This document shows positions 24,788-34,001 of a stretch of 50,548 bases of DNA, piece after piece. Each line of letters starts with the position of its first letter. Position 1 is the stretch's first letter. The translations under genes were made by a program, and so were the position numbers. The DNA is from Spirochaetales bacterium (GTDB taxonomy: Bacteria > Spirochaetota > Spirochaetia > Sphaerochaetales > Sphaerochaetaceae), in contig JAAYIV010000146.1 of the NCBI GenBank assembly GCA_012523305.1, positions 1-50,548 of the forward strand, given 5' to 3'. The notes beneath the pieces were generated by a model. It ran no database searches, was not told the origin of the DNA, and worked only from the letters and a program-made list of their open reading frames with translations.

Positions 24788-26815
24788 ATGCCAAAATCCA
24801 TTCAGACTATCGAGATCGAAGGCTTGTCCATTCCCATAATTCACACCGACGTATTGGTTGTGGGCACCGGAGCTGCTTCTCTTTCTTGTGCGATCCATCT
24901 TAATCGCTTAGGATGCAAAGATATTCTGATTGTCACAGATAACAGTAAGGGCGGGACTTCACGGAATACCGGCTCCGATAAGCAGACATACTACCGGCTC
25001 AATGATTCCAGTACGGTTGCCGATTCACCTTATGAGATGGCAAACACCTATCTTGAAGGGGGGTCGATGCATGGGGATATTGCATTGGTCGAATCCATGG
25101 TATCATTGCGCGCTTTCTATAATCTGATCGCTTTAGGCGTTCCGTTTCCCCATAACACGTACGGTGGGTACACCGGATACAAGACTGACCATGATCCACA
25201 TAGCAGAGGCACGTCAATTGGTCCATATACGAGTAATTCCATGGTTGAGAAACTCTGGGAGGAAGTCAATCGACGTGGCATCCCATACCTTGATCATAAT
25301 TCGGTTGTGCGCTTATTAGTCGATGAGAACAATACCATGCTTGGTGCGCTTGTACAGGATACGGTACATCTAGAGAATCAAAGCATGGGTTTTTCACTGG
25401 CGCTAGCCAATCATGTCGTGTTCGGAGTGGGCGGCCCGGCCGGATTCTATGCTTCTTCGGTATACCCTCGGGTACATTCGGGAGGAATCGGCCTTGCGTT
25501 GGAAATTGGAGCGGAGGCGGCAAATCTCACCGAATCCCAATTCGGTCTTGCTTCCACAAAAGTACGCTGGAACCTATCCGGAAGTTATCAACAGGTATTG
25601 CCCCGTTATTACAGTACCGATCAGGATGGCAATGATGAGCAGGATTTCCTTTCATCATATTTTAATGATTGGGAGGAACTGACTGGGGCGATTTTTCTTA
25701 AAGGTTACCAATGGCCATTCAATTCCTCTAATCTTGAGTACCATGGTTCATCATTGATCGATCTGCTGGTATATCATGAAATATTTGTAAAGAAGCGAAG
25801 AGTTTTTCTTGATTTCCTCAACAATCCTACCGGCCAAATCGGTTGGCCACCCTTTTCCGTCGATGTCGTTGATGCCACGGCTCTTTCATATCTACAAAAT
25901 TCCAATGCTTGGAAAGAACGACCGATTGAACGGCTTGACATACTGAATCCCAAGGCGATTGAGCTTTACGAGAATCTTGGCATCGATGTATGGAGCGAAC
26001 CGTTGGAAATTTCCCTTTGTGCACAACATAACAACGGAGGACTTGCTGCCGATATTTGGTGGGAATCGACGTCAGTAAAACATCTTTATCCCGTTGGAGA
26101 AGTAAATGGAAGCCATGGGGTGAAGCGTCCGGGCGGAAGTGCTTTGAATTCTGGGCAGGTGGGATCCATCAGGGCTGCAACCAGGATCATGGGATATTCG
26201 AATCATGGACCGATTGATGTACTTCACTTTGTTGAACAGGTGAAGTCTCAGGTCCGAGACATTGTTTCCTTAGCTAAAAATTGGGTTGAGCATGCTGTTT
26301 CACATGGTACTCGCATCGAACAGGCAAAAAGCTATCTTGAACAAATCCGTCTTGCTTTCCGACAGCGAATGTCGACAGCTGCCGGTCCTATCCGGTCTCT
26401 CGAAAAAGTCCGCCGGGCAATAACCCAGGCCAATACTCCTGAATCATCTATCCCGTTAGACGCATCAATTCCTTTGATGATGTTGCCGCAAGCCTTGAAA
26501 CTAAGGCATATGCTTATCGCTCAACACTATTATCTTTTTGCTGTTGAGCATTACCTTGCCAACGGGGGTGGTAGCAGGGGAGGGTACGTGGTCTCAGATG
26601 AATCAGGGAAAGCCGTTCACCCGCAACTCGATATGTACCGGGTACAACCAGAAAATGAAAAGCTTCGGGAGAAAATTCAAATTGTAGTCGATGACGGACA
26701 CGGATCACCGGTCGGGCATTTTATTAATTGCCGACCAGTTCCGACTCAAGAATTCTGGTTTGAACGAATGTGGACTGAATTCCGTGAAGAAACTTTCTTC
26801 GAACCTACAGTCTAG
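24788..26815 (+). CDS. FAD-dependent oxidoreductase, fumarate reductase/succinate dehydrogenase flavoprotein-like
   Basis: A 675-aa flavoprotein. The N-terminal FAD-binding Rossmann motif (VLVVGTGAASLSCAIHL) is followed by GGTSRNTGSDKQTYYRL, HVVFGVGGPAGFYASS, and near the end LYPVGEVNGSHGVKRPGGSALNSGQVGSIRAA. This last segment closes the FAD site in the FrdA/SdhA/adenylylsulfate-reductase superfamily. There is no signal peptide, so it is cytoplasmic. The ATG at 24788 has AAAGGA 7 bases upstream. It is paired with the OYE gene, suggesting a two-component reductase acting on an unsaturated or keto substrate. Not a classical fumarate reductase: no iron-sulfur or membrane subunit gene accompanies it. 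It overlaps the convergent SDR by 11 bases. Confidence 0.85.
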   Translation: MPKSIQTIEIEGLSIPIIHTDVLVVGTGAASLSCAIHLNRLGCKDILIVTDNSKGGTSRNTGSDKQTYYRLNDSSTVADSPYEMANTYLEGGSMHGDIALVESMVSLRAFYNLIALGVPFPHNTYGGYTGYKTDHDPHSRGTSIGPYTSNSMVEKLWEEVNRRGIPYLDHNSVVRLLVDENNTMLGALVQDTVHLENQSMGFSLALANHVVFGVGGPAGFYASSVYPRVHSGGIGLALEIGAEAANLTESQFGLASTKVRWNLSGSYQQVLPRYYSTDQDGNDEQDFLSSYFNDWEELTGAIFLKGYQWPFNSSNLEYHGSSLIDLLVYHEIFVKKRRVFLDFLNNPTGQIGWPPFSVDVVDATALSYLQNSNAWKERPIERLDILNPKAIELYENLGIDVWSEPLEISLCAQHNNGGLAADIWWESTSVKHLYPVGEVNGSHGVKRPGGSALNSGQVGSIRAATRIMGYSNHGPIDVLHFVEQVKSQVRDIVSLAKNWVEHAVSHGTRIEQAKSYLEQIRLAFRQRMSTAAGPIRSLEKVRRAITQANTPESSIPLDASIPLMMLPQALKLRHMLIAQHYYLFAVEHYLANGGGSRGGYVVSDESGKAVHPQLDMYRVQPENEKLREKIQIVVDDGHGSPVGHFINCRPVPTQEFWFERMWTEFREETFFEPTV

Positions 26816-27578
26816 GGATGTGTAACCCTCCGTCGACATCGATCACCGATCCGGTTGAGAAAGGCATCGAACCATCAATCAATGCCTGTACTGTCTTGCC
26901 GATATCTTCTGGATATCCCCATCTATGCTGGGGAACCAATCCTTCATCGATCATTCGGTTGTATTTATCAATAACCGTACTTGTCATATCTGTCTTTATT
27001 ATACCCGGCCTGACTTCATAGACATTTATATGCTCAGAAGCGAGGCGTGCTGCAAACAATGACACGGCCATCGAGATACCGGCTTTACTGATACAGTATT
27101 CGCCTCTATTGGTTGAGACCATGGTCGAGGAGATCGAAGAAACAAAGACGATGTGCTTTTGAGTAGAAGTCTCTCTTTTTTGCCATTCTTGGGCAAACCT
27201 TTGCGTAAGGAAGAACGGTCCGACAAGATTTACATCCATGACTTCTCTGAACGACTTTTCCGACATCTGGATCACATCATCGCGTTGACGCGGCGCAATG
27301 CCTGCATTATTCACCAACGCATCAAGTGAATCGAATTCGTTGAATACGGTTTGAACAAATTGATTATGTGTCGATGTATCTGAAATATCGCATTTCAGCG
27401 CGACAAACCTCTGATTTTTGTCAATCGCTAATTCTTCGCATTGGCGTTTCGTTTCCATCGCAGCATCAGAATTATTCACATAATTTACGACCACTGAATA
27501 ACCAGTCTTGGCTAGTTGAATGCAAATGCCTCTTCCAATGCCGCGACTTCCACCGGTAACTACTACTGATCCTTTCAT
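26805..27578 (-). CDS. 3-oxoacyl-ACP reductase-like SDR
   Basis: A 257-aa classical SDR. Motifs: VVTGGSRGIGRG (cofactor loop), CDISDTS, NNAGIAPR, the catalytic Ser in FVSSISS, YCISK (Tyr/Lys) and the C-terminal GSVIDVDGGLH typical of FabG-like enzymes. An ATG at 27578 with AAAGGA 7 bases upstream is preferred to the ATG at 27596, which lacks a Shine-Dalgarno. It is convergent with, and overlaps, the flavoprotein gene. It may act on the product of the OYE/flavoprotein pair; no substrate can be read. Confidence 0.87.
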   Translation of the reverse strand: MKGSVVVTGGSRGIGRGICIQLAKTGYSVVVNYVNNSDAAMETKRQCEELAIDKNQRFVALKCDISDTSTHNQFVQTVFNEFDSLDALVNNAGIAPRQRDDVIQMSEKSFREVMDVNLVGPFFLTQRFAQEWQKRETSTQKHIVFVSSISSTMVSTNRGEYCISKAGISMAVSLFAARLASEHINVYEVRPGIIKTDMTSTVIDKYNRMIDEGLVPQHRWGYPEDIGKTVQALIDGSMPFSTGSVIDVDGGLHIPRL

Positions 27579-27742
27579 GTCACTATCCTTTCCCATGTGA
27601 TGTTGTAACTATGGATAATCAAGATGATGTTGTCAATTCTAACATATTATGAAAATCTCTCTGTGATAGTCATGAAATGGACGTTTTATATTACTTTACG
27701 TATATTCTTAGCATATAACAATCAGAAAGCTTGGAGGATAGT

Positions 27743-28570
27743 ATGATTACACATCTGCAAGATACGGTGAAATTAAATAATGGTGTGACTATGCCCGCCT
27801 TTGGTTTGGGCGTGTTCAAGGTCCGGGAGGGCGACGAAGTCGAACAATCCGTGAAATCCGCTCTTAAAGCCGGATACAGACTTATCGATACGGCAGCTGC
27901 TTATGGCAACGAAGAAGGAGTGGGCAAGGCTATTCGGGAGAGCGGTATTCCCAGAGAAGAAATTTTCGTAACAACAAAACTGTGGAACAGAGACCAAGGG
28001 TATGAGACAACACTAAAAGCTTTCGATGCGAGTTTGAAACGCCTTGGATTGGAGTATCTTGATCTGTATTTGATTCATTGGCCGGTGAAGGGAAAGTATG
28101 TAGATTCGTGGCTGGCTATGGAAAAACTCTATAAAGAGAAAAAGGTCAGGGCAATCGGCGTAAGCAACTTCCAGATGCATCACTTAAAAGATGTGATGGA
28201 AGCAGGAACAATCGTGCCAGCCGTAAACCAAGTCGAATTGCATCCCCATCTGAATCAAGAAGAATTGAGACAGTTTTGTCTTGCGCACGATGTGAAGGTT
28301 GAAGCATGGAGCCCGATCATGAAAGGCAATCTTGATATTCCTGAGATTCTCACGATCGCCAAGAATCATGACAAGAGTCCTGCGCAAGTCGTTCTGCGAT
28401 GGCATCTCCAGCATGACATCATCGTGATACCCAAATCGATTCACGAGCATAGGATTATCGAAAATTCACAGATCTTTGATTTCTCACTTTCAGACAAGGA
28501 GATGGCTACTATTGACTCATTGAACAAGAATTTCAGATTCGGACCGGATCCGGATAATTTTGATTTCTAG
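27743..28570 (+). CDS. Aldo/keto reductase
   Basis: A 275-aa NADPH-dependent (beta/alpha)8 reductase of the AKR5 type (2,5-diketo-gluconate reductase-like). The catalytic tetrad is visible: Asp and Tyr in LIDTAAAYGNEEGVG, Lys in VTTKLWN and His in YLIHWPVKG. AIGVSNFQ and the NADPH-binding VIPKSIHEHRIIEN are also present. The ATG at 27743 has GGAGG 5 bases upstream; a TTG at 27731 overlaps that site. It stands alone between an SDR and the EET-type locus and is probably a general aldehyde reductase. Confidence 0.92.
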   Translation: MITHLQDTVKLNNGVTMPAFGLGVFKVREGDEVEQSVKSALKAGYRLIDTAAAYGNEEGVGKAIRESGIPREEIFVTTKLWNRDQGYETTLKAFDASLKRLGLEYLDLYLIHWPVKGKYVDSWLAMEKLYKEKKVRAIGVSNFQMHHLKDVMEAGTIVPAVNQVELHPHLNQEELRQFCLAHDVKVEAWSPIMKGNLDIPEILTIAKNHDKSPAQVVLRWHLQHDIIVIPKSIHEHRIIENSQIFDFSLSDKEMATIDSLNKNFRFGPDPDNFDF

Positions 28571-28591
28571 TAGGCCATTATCAGAGCATGG

Positions 28592-28617
28592 TCATGGGTG
28601 CCGGTCAGCACCCATGA
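28592..28617. terminator. Hairpin between convergent genes
   Basis: A perfect 10-bp stem (TCATGGGTGC / GCACCCATGA) with a 6-base loop, flanked by ATTATC and GATAAT that may extend it. It lacks a T-run on either strand but lies between two convergent stops, so it may end both transcripts. Confidence 0.6.
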
Positions 28618-28620
28618 TAA

Positions 28621-29610
28621 TCAACTGGGTCTGTCGATAAGTTTGATGAAGAGTGAACGTAAGGTGGAGGATACCTCTGTGTTGCTTAACAATGAGAGAT
28701 CAGCCAGAGCACGTTCTCGGTATACGTCACACATATGGGAAGATTTTTCAATCCCGCCAAGGTCAACAACCATCCGTACTGCTTTCGCAGTATCCTTGTT
28801 GTTCATCTGTCTGCCCTTATCGGTGAGCAATGCAGCCAAAGGCCGATTGCTATTGTTCTTGCGCTCTTCTGCCAAGGCAAGGATCAATGGAATTGTCGGG
28901 ATTCCGCATTGTAGATCTCTTCCGGTCTGCTTACCCAGATCATTTTCATTACCGACATAATCTAATATGTCGTCCTGAATCTGGAATGACATACCGAAGG
29001 CATAGCCAAACCGATGCATCCGATATTGGTCGGTAAGTTCAGCTTTTGTAGTTGCTGCCCCGGCATAGCAGCTGAGAGCGAAAAGTGCTGCTGTTTTTCC
29101 AGCAATCCGTCTGATGTATGTGGGTTTGGAAATAAAGAAATCTCCTTGGGCGGCATCTTGGTCAAGTTCACTTTCGCACAATCGTCCGAAAGCATTGGCA
29201 ACGGCACTCGCCTTTAGGTCTCCTTTTGAATCTCCGACCAAAGCCATGGCTTTGGAAAGCAGATAATCACCAGCAAGTACGGCTTGCTTCGCTCCGACCT
29301 TTGCATAGAGCGTCGGAAGACCGCGCCTTGTCAATGCCATGTCTAAAATATCATCATGGATTAAAGAAGCCAGATGTACCATCTCGAGTATGCTTGCGAC
29401 TTTAATCGCATCAAATCTGGAATCCTGATTTCCAAGACGTGATGAAATAAGGACAAGGGCGGGTCGTAACATTTTCCCGCCCGAATTTACATGCCCTTTT
29501 AATAAGGATTTGATAAATCCATGTGATTGGTCGACAGTGTTTCTTATTTGCTCTCTCACCAAATCCAGATCATGTTTTAAAACACTGTCGGAACTCCAGA
29601 AATCTTCCAT
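28621..29610 (-). CDS. Polyprenyl diphosphate synthase (DmkB-like)
   Basis: A 329-aa trans-isoprenyl diphosphate synthase making the side chain of a (demethyl)menaquinone. Both Asp-rich motifs are present: LIHDDILDMALTRRG (about residue 90) and FQIQDDILDYVGNENDLGKQTGRDL (about residue 215). GGKMLRPALVL marks the substrate-binding N-terminal region. It starts 3 bases after the ndh2 stop, so the two are an operon. In the Listeria EET locus a polyprenyl synthase (DmkB) likewise accompanies a membrane NDH-2, where it serves a dedicated quinone. Chain length cannot be read reliably. Confidence 0.9.
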   Translation of the reverse strand: MEDFWSSDSVLKHDLDLVREQIRNTVDQSHGFIKSLLKGHVNSGGKMLRPALVLISSRLGNQDSRFDAIKVASILEMVHLASLIHDDILDMALTRRGLPTLYAKVGAKQAVLAGDYLLSKAMALVGDSKGDLKASAVANAFGRLCESELDQDAAQGDFFISKPTYIRRIAGKTAALFALSCYAGAATTKAELTDQYRMHRFGYAFGMSFQIQDDILDYVGNENDLGKQTGRDLQCGIPTIPLILALAEERKNNSNRPLAALLTDKGRQMNNKDTAKAVRMVVDLGGIEKSSHMCDVYRERALADLSLLSNTEVSSTLRSLFIKLIDRPS

Positions 29611-29613
29611 ATA

Positions 29614-31632
29614 TTATGCCGAGACATCCTTTTTACGGGCTTCTCGCTTTGCCTTTTGTTTTTTAGTAAACTCCGGTTCGCCAAGATAGAGATAGGTTTT
29701 TTTTGCCAATGGTGTTTTATTCCAAATCTTCTTGATCCAAGGCATCACCCAATAGTCAAGCCCGAAAGCTCTGCCAGCTCCTCCGATCATGATGATCGAT
29801 ACGGCGATATACCATAGGATTTCTTTACCGGCCATAGCCCCGATGAGGAACATCAGTGAAAGACCGATAGAGACAACAGCCGCCGGTGCGGTAAATAGCC
29901 CGCCGATGAAACACAACCCGATGGCAACTTCGACCAGCGTAATTACTATCTGGAAAAAGTAAGGTGCGGCAGCTACCAAATTATCGTTCATCCAAGTATA
30001 AATTCCCAAAGGCTGAGAAAGTAACGGAGGAGCAAACTGTTGGACGGTTTCACCCGCGGCTTGACTTGCAGCAGCCACAGTTTCCACTGCCTGAGTAACC
30101 GCGGCGACAGCTTCGGCTCCTTCAGCGACATAACTGGCTGATGCGACCGAGGGAGAACCTACCGATTCAACCAATGCTCCCGCGGTAGATGCCACTGCTT
30201 GGGAAGCTCCTGCAACCGCATCACCACCCGAGGGACCCCAGTAGACTTTGCTGCCGGTAGTATCGGTCAGCCAACCTGAGGTAATCTTGTTGATTCCTTC
30301 AATAAGCCACATGACTCCAAGGAACATCCTAAGAATTGTTGTCCAGTAGGAGGGGACTTTAAACGTCGCCATTCCACCAATAAGGGACCTGCGATCCTTA
30401 ATTTCCAAAATCTCATGCTTAAAGTAGTTCCATACGCCGTTAATACCACATACTCCGAATTGATAATACATATTGATCATATGCTTGATCGCCTGGGCGA
30501 AGAAGCCCGACATGGCCATTCCCATGTTATAGGAAACAGCATATCTGCCACCCAAAGAGACCATATACCCGTGGAAACGTGATTTGAACGGAGCAACAGG
30601 TTTGGTTTTCAATCCAAGCTCGTTGCGTATCGAGTGGATGATCCCGTCAGCCGCTGTAGCAGCAGTTTGTTCGGCAGCCTCGACAATCTGTGGAAGTGGC
30701 TTTCCATCTTCCATGAACCAGATGCCGTCACCCGCCAGGTATACATTCTCATAATCCGGAGATTGCATGAATTCATTGACCCGTTTGCGACCGACTTTTC
30801 CATCAGTGAGTTCCAATGCGGAGCAGAATGTAGTTCCACGGATACCGCAAGTCCAAACGAGCGTTTTAGTTTTGATAACTGTCCCGTCTTTGATCGTGAA
30901 TCCATCGGCGTCAGCATTGACAATGAGTGAATTCAACTTAATTTCAACACCTTTTTTCTGAAGATAGGTAACAGCTTTGTTACGCGGACCATCAGGAAGC
31001 ATGTTAAGGATGCTTCCGAGGGCTTCAACGTTGATCAGTTTTACCTCGTTGTAATCGATACCGTGGGTTTTGCAGAGAGTAGGAAGCCATTCGGTCAATT
31101 CACCGACCAGTTCTACACCGGTGAATCCTCCGCCGGCAACGACAAAGGTGAGTAACGGGGCTCGTTTTTCAGGATCAAACTCTTTCGCAGCCTCTTTGAT
31201 TGTCGCTTCGATGTGGTATCTGATCCTGATCGCATCTTCAATGCTCCAAAGATAAAAAGCATGTTCTTTGACCCCTGGGATATTGAAGTCGGTGGCCTCG
31301 GCACCCGTACTGATCAATAACTGGTCGTACTTATAGTTGCCAACTTGTCCCTTCAGTACTTGTTCTTTGAAATCAATCGTACAAATTTCATCCTTGATTA
31401 CATGTACCATCTTTCCGCTGAAGATTCGGTCAAATGAAATCTTTACCGATTCCTCTCCAACACGGTTTCCGGCAACCTCATGTAATTCAGTCATTAGGAT
31501 ATGGTCTCGGCGTCTGTCGATTAAGGTGATTTCCACCTGATTGCGCATTCGGCGGAATGCCTTGTGGAGTCTTTTTGCAGCGTGTACACCGGCATATCCT
31601 CCCCCCAGAATTACGATGCGCTTTTTTTCCAT
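29614..31632 (-). CDS. ndh2: Type II NADH dehydrogenase with C-terminal membrane (DoxX-like) domain, Ndh2
   Basis: A 672-aa fusion. Residues 1 to about 400 are a single-subunit NADH:quinone oxidoreductase: FAD loop IVILGGGYAGVHAAKRL, NADH loop FVVAGGGFTGVELVGEL, VWTCGIRG, and YLAGDGIW. The rest (about 430-650) has several membrane helices with an Ala/Val-rich loop (about 480-545), similar to DoxX. Ordinary NDH-2 proteins end near 400-450 aa; the extra membrane domain is the mark of the EET-associated Ndh2. It oxidises cytoplasmic NADH and reduces a membrane quinone. The ATG at 31632 (GAGGAG upstream) is preferred to the TTG at 31638. It is cotranscribed with the polyprenyl synthase gene and divergent from the ApbE gene. 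Confidence 0.92.
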   Translation of the reverse strand: MEKKRIVILGGGYAGVHAAKRLHKAFRRMRNQVEITLIDRRRDHILMTELHEVAGNRVGEESVKISFDRIFSGKMVHVIKDEICTIDFKEQVLKGQVGNYKYDQLLISTGAEATDFNIPGVKEHAFYLWSIEDAIRIRYHIEATIKEAAKEFDPEKRAPLLTFVVAGGGFTGVELVGELTEWLPTLCKTHGIDYNEVKLINVEALGSILNMLPDGPRNKAVTYLQKKGVEIKLNSLIVNADADGFTIKDGTVIKTKTLVWTCGIRGTTFCSALELTDGKVGRKRVNEFMQSPDYENVYLAGDGIWFMEDGKPLPQIVEAAEQTAATAADGIIHSIRNELGLKTKPVAPFKSRFHGYMVSLGGRYAVSYNMGMAMSGFFAQAIKHMINMYYQFGVCGINGVWNYFKHEILEIKDRRSLIGGMATFKVPSYWTTILRMFLGVMWLIEGINKITSGWLTDTTGSKVYWGPSGGDAVAGASQAVASTAGALVESVGSPSVASASYVAEGAEAVAAVTQAVETVAAASQAAGETVQQFAPPLLSQPLGIYTWMNDNLVAAAPYFFQIVITLVEVAIGLCFIGGLFTAPAAVVSIGLSLMFLIGAMAGKEILWYIAVSIIMIGGAGRAFGLDYWVMPWIKKIWNKTPLAKKTYLYLGEPEFTKKQKAKREARKKDVSA

Positions 31633-31676
31633 AATCAAATTCTCCTCGGTTCCGCTTTCCGTGTAGCGGTTCTTTC

Positions 31677-31682
31677 ATTATA
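31677..31682 (-). promoter_or_regulatory. -10 element for the ndh2 operon
   Basis: A perfect TATAAT on the minus strand, 45 bases before the ATG. The -35 is weak (TTGTAC at a short spacing). A small palindrome (TACTA-TTG-TAGTA, about 31688-31700) lies just upstream and may bind a regulator. Confidence 0.5.
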
Positions 31683-31706
31683 CTTCTACTATTGTAGTAC
31701 AAAAGG

Positions 31707-31735
31707 TTGCAATACACGAAGTATATTCGCATAAT
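31707..31735 (+). promoter_or_regulatory. Promoter of the ApbE-type gene
   Basis: TTGCAA (31707-31712) and CATAAT (31730-31735) with a 17-base spacer, 26 bases before the ATG. The PplA-like gene uses the same -35 hexamer. Confidence 0.5.
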
Positions 31736-31761
31736 ATGGCAAGCCAATTAACAGATATATC

Positions 31762-32823
31762 ATGAAACTAATAAAGATTTCAATTCGATTTGTTTTTATC
31801 GCTATCATTTTCCTCGTTTCTATTACTTTTGGGTGTTCAAAAGGTACTGAAACCGAAGCAACCGTTCCGGTTGCACAATCGCAGCTTCTTCTCGGGACAG
31901 TATGTAAAGTCACCATCTATGACTATCCGACAGATAAAGCTTTTGAAGCTGCTTTCAAGCGAATCGCTGAGATAGAAAGTCGGATGAGCCTTCACACTGA
32001 TACGAGTGAGATTGCAAAAATCAATGATTTTGCAGGAATTACACCAGTCCGAGTATCTGATGATACATTTACCGTTATTGAAGAAGCGTTGAGGATTGCA
32101 AAGTTAAGCGGCGGTGCGTTCGATCCGACAATCGGACCACTGGTGAATGCCTGGGATATCGGCGGAGACAATCCTCGCAAGCCGTCCAAAAATGAAATAG
32201 ATTCACTATTACCGTTGATTGATTATACTAAGGTGCTGATCAACAAGAAGGACAAGACAGTGTACCTGCCGACAGAGGGGATGATGCTCGATCTGGGTGG
32301 TATTGCCAAAGGGTACGCAGCTGATGAAGTTGCTAAAACGTTGGAAAGACATGGTGTAAAACGGGCGATCATCAATCTTGGGGGCAACATTCTGACGGTA
32401 GGGATGAAAGCTGACGGAAGTAAGTGGCGTATCGGTATCCAGGACCCTGAGGATTCGCGGGGAGCTCATGTGTTGATCATGCAATTTGATGCATTGGCAT
32501 TGGTAACCAGCGGACCATACGAACGTTATTTCGAACTGGATGGAAAATTATACCACCACATACTCGATACGAACACAGGATATCCGGTAGAGACAGACTT
32601 CACGAGCGCAAGTATTATCATGCCTTCTTCATTCACGGCAGATGCCTTATCCACAGCGGTCTATTCATTGGGTTTGGAGAAGGGCTTGGAGTTGATTGAT
32701 AAGATGGAACAAGTGGAAGCGCTTTTCCTTACCGATGAGTATGAAATTATTCTTTCAGACGGACTGGCGAAAGGCTCGATTCCTCTAGAAATAACAAATA
32801 AAAAGTATGCAATAAGTCAATAG
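31762..32823 (+). CDS. FAD:protein FMN transferase, ApbE/FmnB family lipoprotein
   Basis: A 353-aa exported lipoprotein (lipobox TFGC near residue 28) that attaches FMN covalently to FMN-binding domains outside the cytoplasm. Motifs: [67 protein letters not shown] and the metal-site [14 protein letters not shown]. All are standard for ApbE. It lies in the EET-type locus beside EetA, EetB and the PplA-like gene; the triple-FMN-domain lipoprotein is its natural substrate. No clear Shine-Dalgarno precedes the ATG at 31762. Convergent with the EcfT-like gene (6 bases between the stops). Confidence 0.93.
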   Translation: MKLIKISIRFVFIAIIFLVSITFGCSKGTETEATVPVAQSQLLLGTVCKVTIYDYPTDKAFEAAFKRIAEIESRMSLHTDTSEIAKINDFAGITPVRVSDDTFTVIEEALRIAKLSGGAFDPTIGPLVNAWDIGGDNPRKPSKNEIDSLLPLIDYTKVLINKKDKTVYLPTEGMMLDLGGIAKGYAADEVAKTLERHGVKRAIINLGGNILTVGMKADGSKWRIGIQDPEDSRGAHVLIMQFDALALVTSGPYERYFELDGKLYHHILDTNTGYPVETDFTSASIIMPSSFTADALSTAVYSLGLEKGLELIDKMEQVEALFLTDEYEIILSDGLAKGSIPLEITNKKYAISQ

Positions 32824-32829
32824 AAGGCC

Positions 32830-33456
32830 TTAGTTGCGTAACAAAGGTTCAATAACATCAATCCACTGTTGATTGCCAATGAAGAACAGTATCCAAAAAC
32901 ATGCAACAAAGCATATGGTCTTTACCGTAGCACCTGGTGATGAAATAGCTTCATACCCATGTTGTTGAGCTTCCACATATCCATTTTCTTCAATATCAAA
33001 TGAGATGAGTAACGAATCCAGCGCTTCAATCGGATGCCTTTTATCCAAAGATGACCATCTGTTCCTGATAAGATCAAAATAATAAAACTGTTGGGCGATA
33101 AGATTGCCAAGCTTGCCGGGGAACGCAGGGTTTCCCGAAACCATGTACTGGGATAGATACAACAAACCGATCAGCAAGAAGGATTTGTGCAAGCCGATCA
33201 ATATCGCTCCGGAAGTGATCGGATAGCCTAAGATAGAGAAAAGTAATTTACCGTTTGGCTGGAATATGTTTGCAACGACCACAGCGAAGAGGATCATGAG
33301 ATTTGGGAGCAATTTAAATTTCCTCCCGCTAAGCAGCGCGATACATACCGCAAGTACTGTCTGTAACACCAATGCATCGAATGAGTTTTGGAACAACAGT
33401 GCCGGAAGCATGACCAAACCGGCAAGCAATTGGGAATTTGCTTTCCGAATGCTCAT
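32830..33456 (-). CDS. EcfT-like membrane protein in the EET locus
   Basis: A 208-aa membrane protein with about five hydrophobic segments. The central stretch (IFQPNGKLLFSILGYPITSGAILIGLHKSFLLIG...) resembles EcfT/CbiQ transmembrane components of ECF transporters, in which an NxxFxPxG-x-x-LF segment is followed by an I-T-x-x-G-x-L-x-G helix. No EcfA ATPase gene is nearby and the ATPase-coupling Ala-Arg-Gly motifs are not evident. The ATG at 33456 overlaps the EetB stop (ATGA) and has AAGGAG 6 bases upstream; a longer frame starting at 33570 would run inside eetB. Coupling to EetB, itself similar to an S component, is plausible. Confidence 0.72.
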   Translation of the reverse strand: MSIRKANSQLLAGLVMLPALLFQNSFDALVLQTVLAVCIALLSGRKFKLLPNLMILFAVVVANIFQPNGKLLFSILGYPITSGAILIGLHKSFLLIGLLYLSQYMVSGNPAFPGKLGNLIAQQFYYFDLIRNRWSSLDKRHPIEALDSLLISFDIEENGYVEAQQHGYEAISSPGATVKTICFVACFWILFFIGNQQWIDVIEPLLRN

Positions 33457-34001
33457 GAGACACTCCTTGATTGGTACCATTTTGATGTTTTGATAAAGGT
33501 ATTGGCGAACAAACCCAACAGGAGTGCCGTCACCAAACCCATCGTAAGAAACGGAGGTGCGATCAACCACGCGCTTTCACCAAAAAGGATAAAACGTGAG
33601 AGGATCAATTGTACGATATTGCTTGCCATGGCCCCCGCTATGGCAATTCCCACCATCCCGACATGTTGTTTCAAGCCATGATACAGAACAAACATCGTAA
33701 GCGCGCTTGCCAAGGTGCCTCCGAATGAAAAGACCGCGACATATGAAAAAATGGTACCGGTTACCAATTGTTGCCCGAGGAATTTCAACAATACTAGAAG
33801 CGCGTACTCTTTATACGTGAATAACCCCAACGCGATCATCAGCGGAAGGTTCGCCAAACCGATGCGCATGAACGGCACAGGCTTGGGGATGAGGTACTCA
33901 ATAGTCGACAAAAAGAGAGTGAATGCAGCCATGATTGCCACTAGACGTATTCGTACAGGAGCTTGGTCTTTAGAAGGATATCGCATCGACTGCTTGCTCA
34001 T
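33453..34001 (-). CDS. eetB: EetB-like protein (Gx transporter / heptaprenyl diphosphate synthase component I family)
   Basis: A 182-aa membrane protein with five to six helices (RIRLVAIMAAFTLFLSTIEYLIPKP..., GLANLPLMIALGLF, LLVLLKFLGQQLVTG, FSFGGTLASALTMFVLY, GMVGIAIAGAMASNIVQL). It matches the family often labelled heptaprenyl diphosphate synthase component I, which has no prenyl synthase motifs and resembles ECF S components. In Listeria EetB is required for flavin-based electron transfer beside EetA. The ATG at 34001 lies inside the end of eetA (32-base overlap) with GAAGGAG upstream. Confidence 0.85.
   Translation of the reverse strand: MSKQSMRYPSKDQAPVRIRLVAIMAAFTLFLSTIEYLIPKPVPFMRIGLANLPLMIALGLFTYKEYALLVLLKFLGQQLVTGTIFSYVAVFSFGGTLASALTMFVLYHGLKQHVGMVGIAIAGAMASNIVQLILSRFILFGESAWLIAPPFLTMGLVTALLLGLFANTFIKTSKWYQSRSVS

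Noticed and set aside
24788-26815. Catalytic subunit of a classical fumarate reductase
   Set aside because: No iron-sulfur or membrane anchor subunits, no signal peptide, and its partner is an OYE-type enzyme.
33453-34001. Heptaprenyl diphosphate synthase component I
   Set aside because: This common label does not fit: the protein is a small polytopic membrane protein with no prenyl-synthase motif, and a true synthase is encoded at 28621-29610. EetB/Gx transporter family is the better call.
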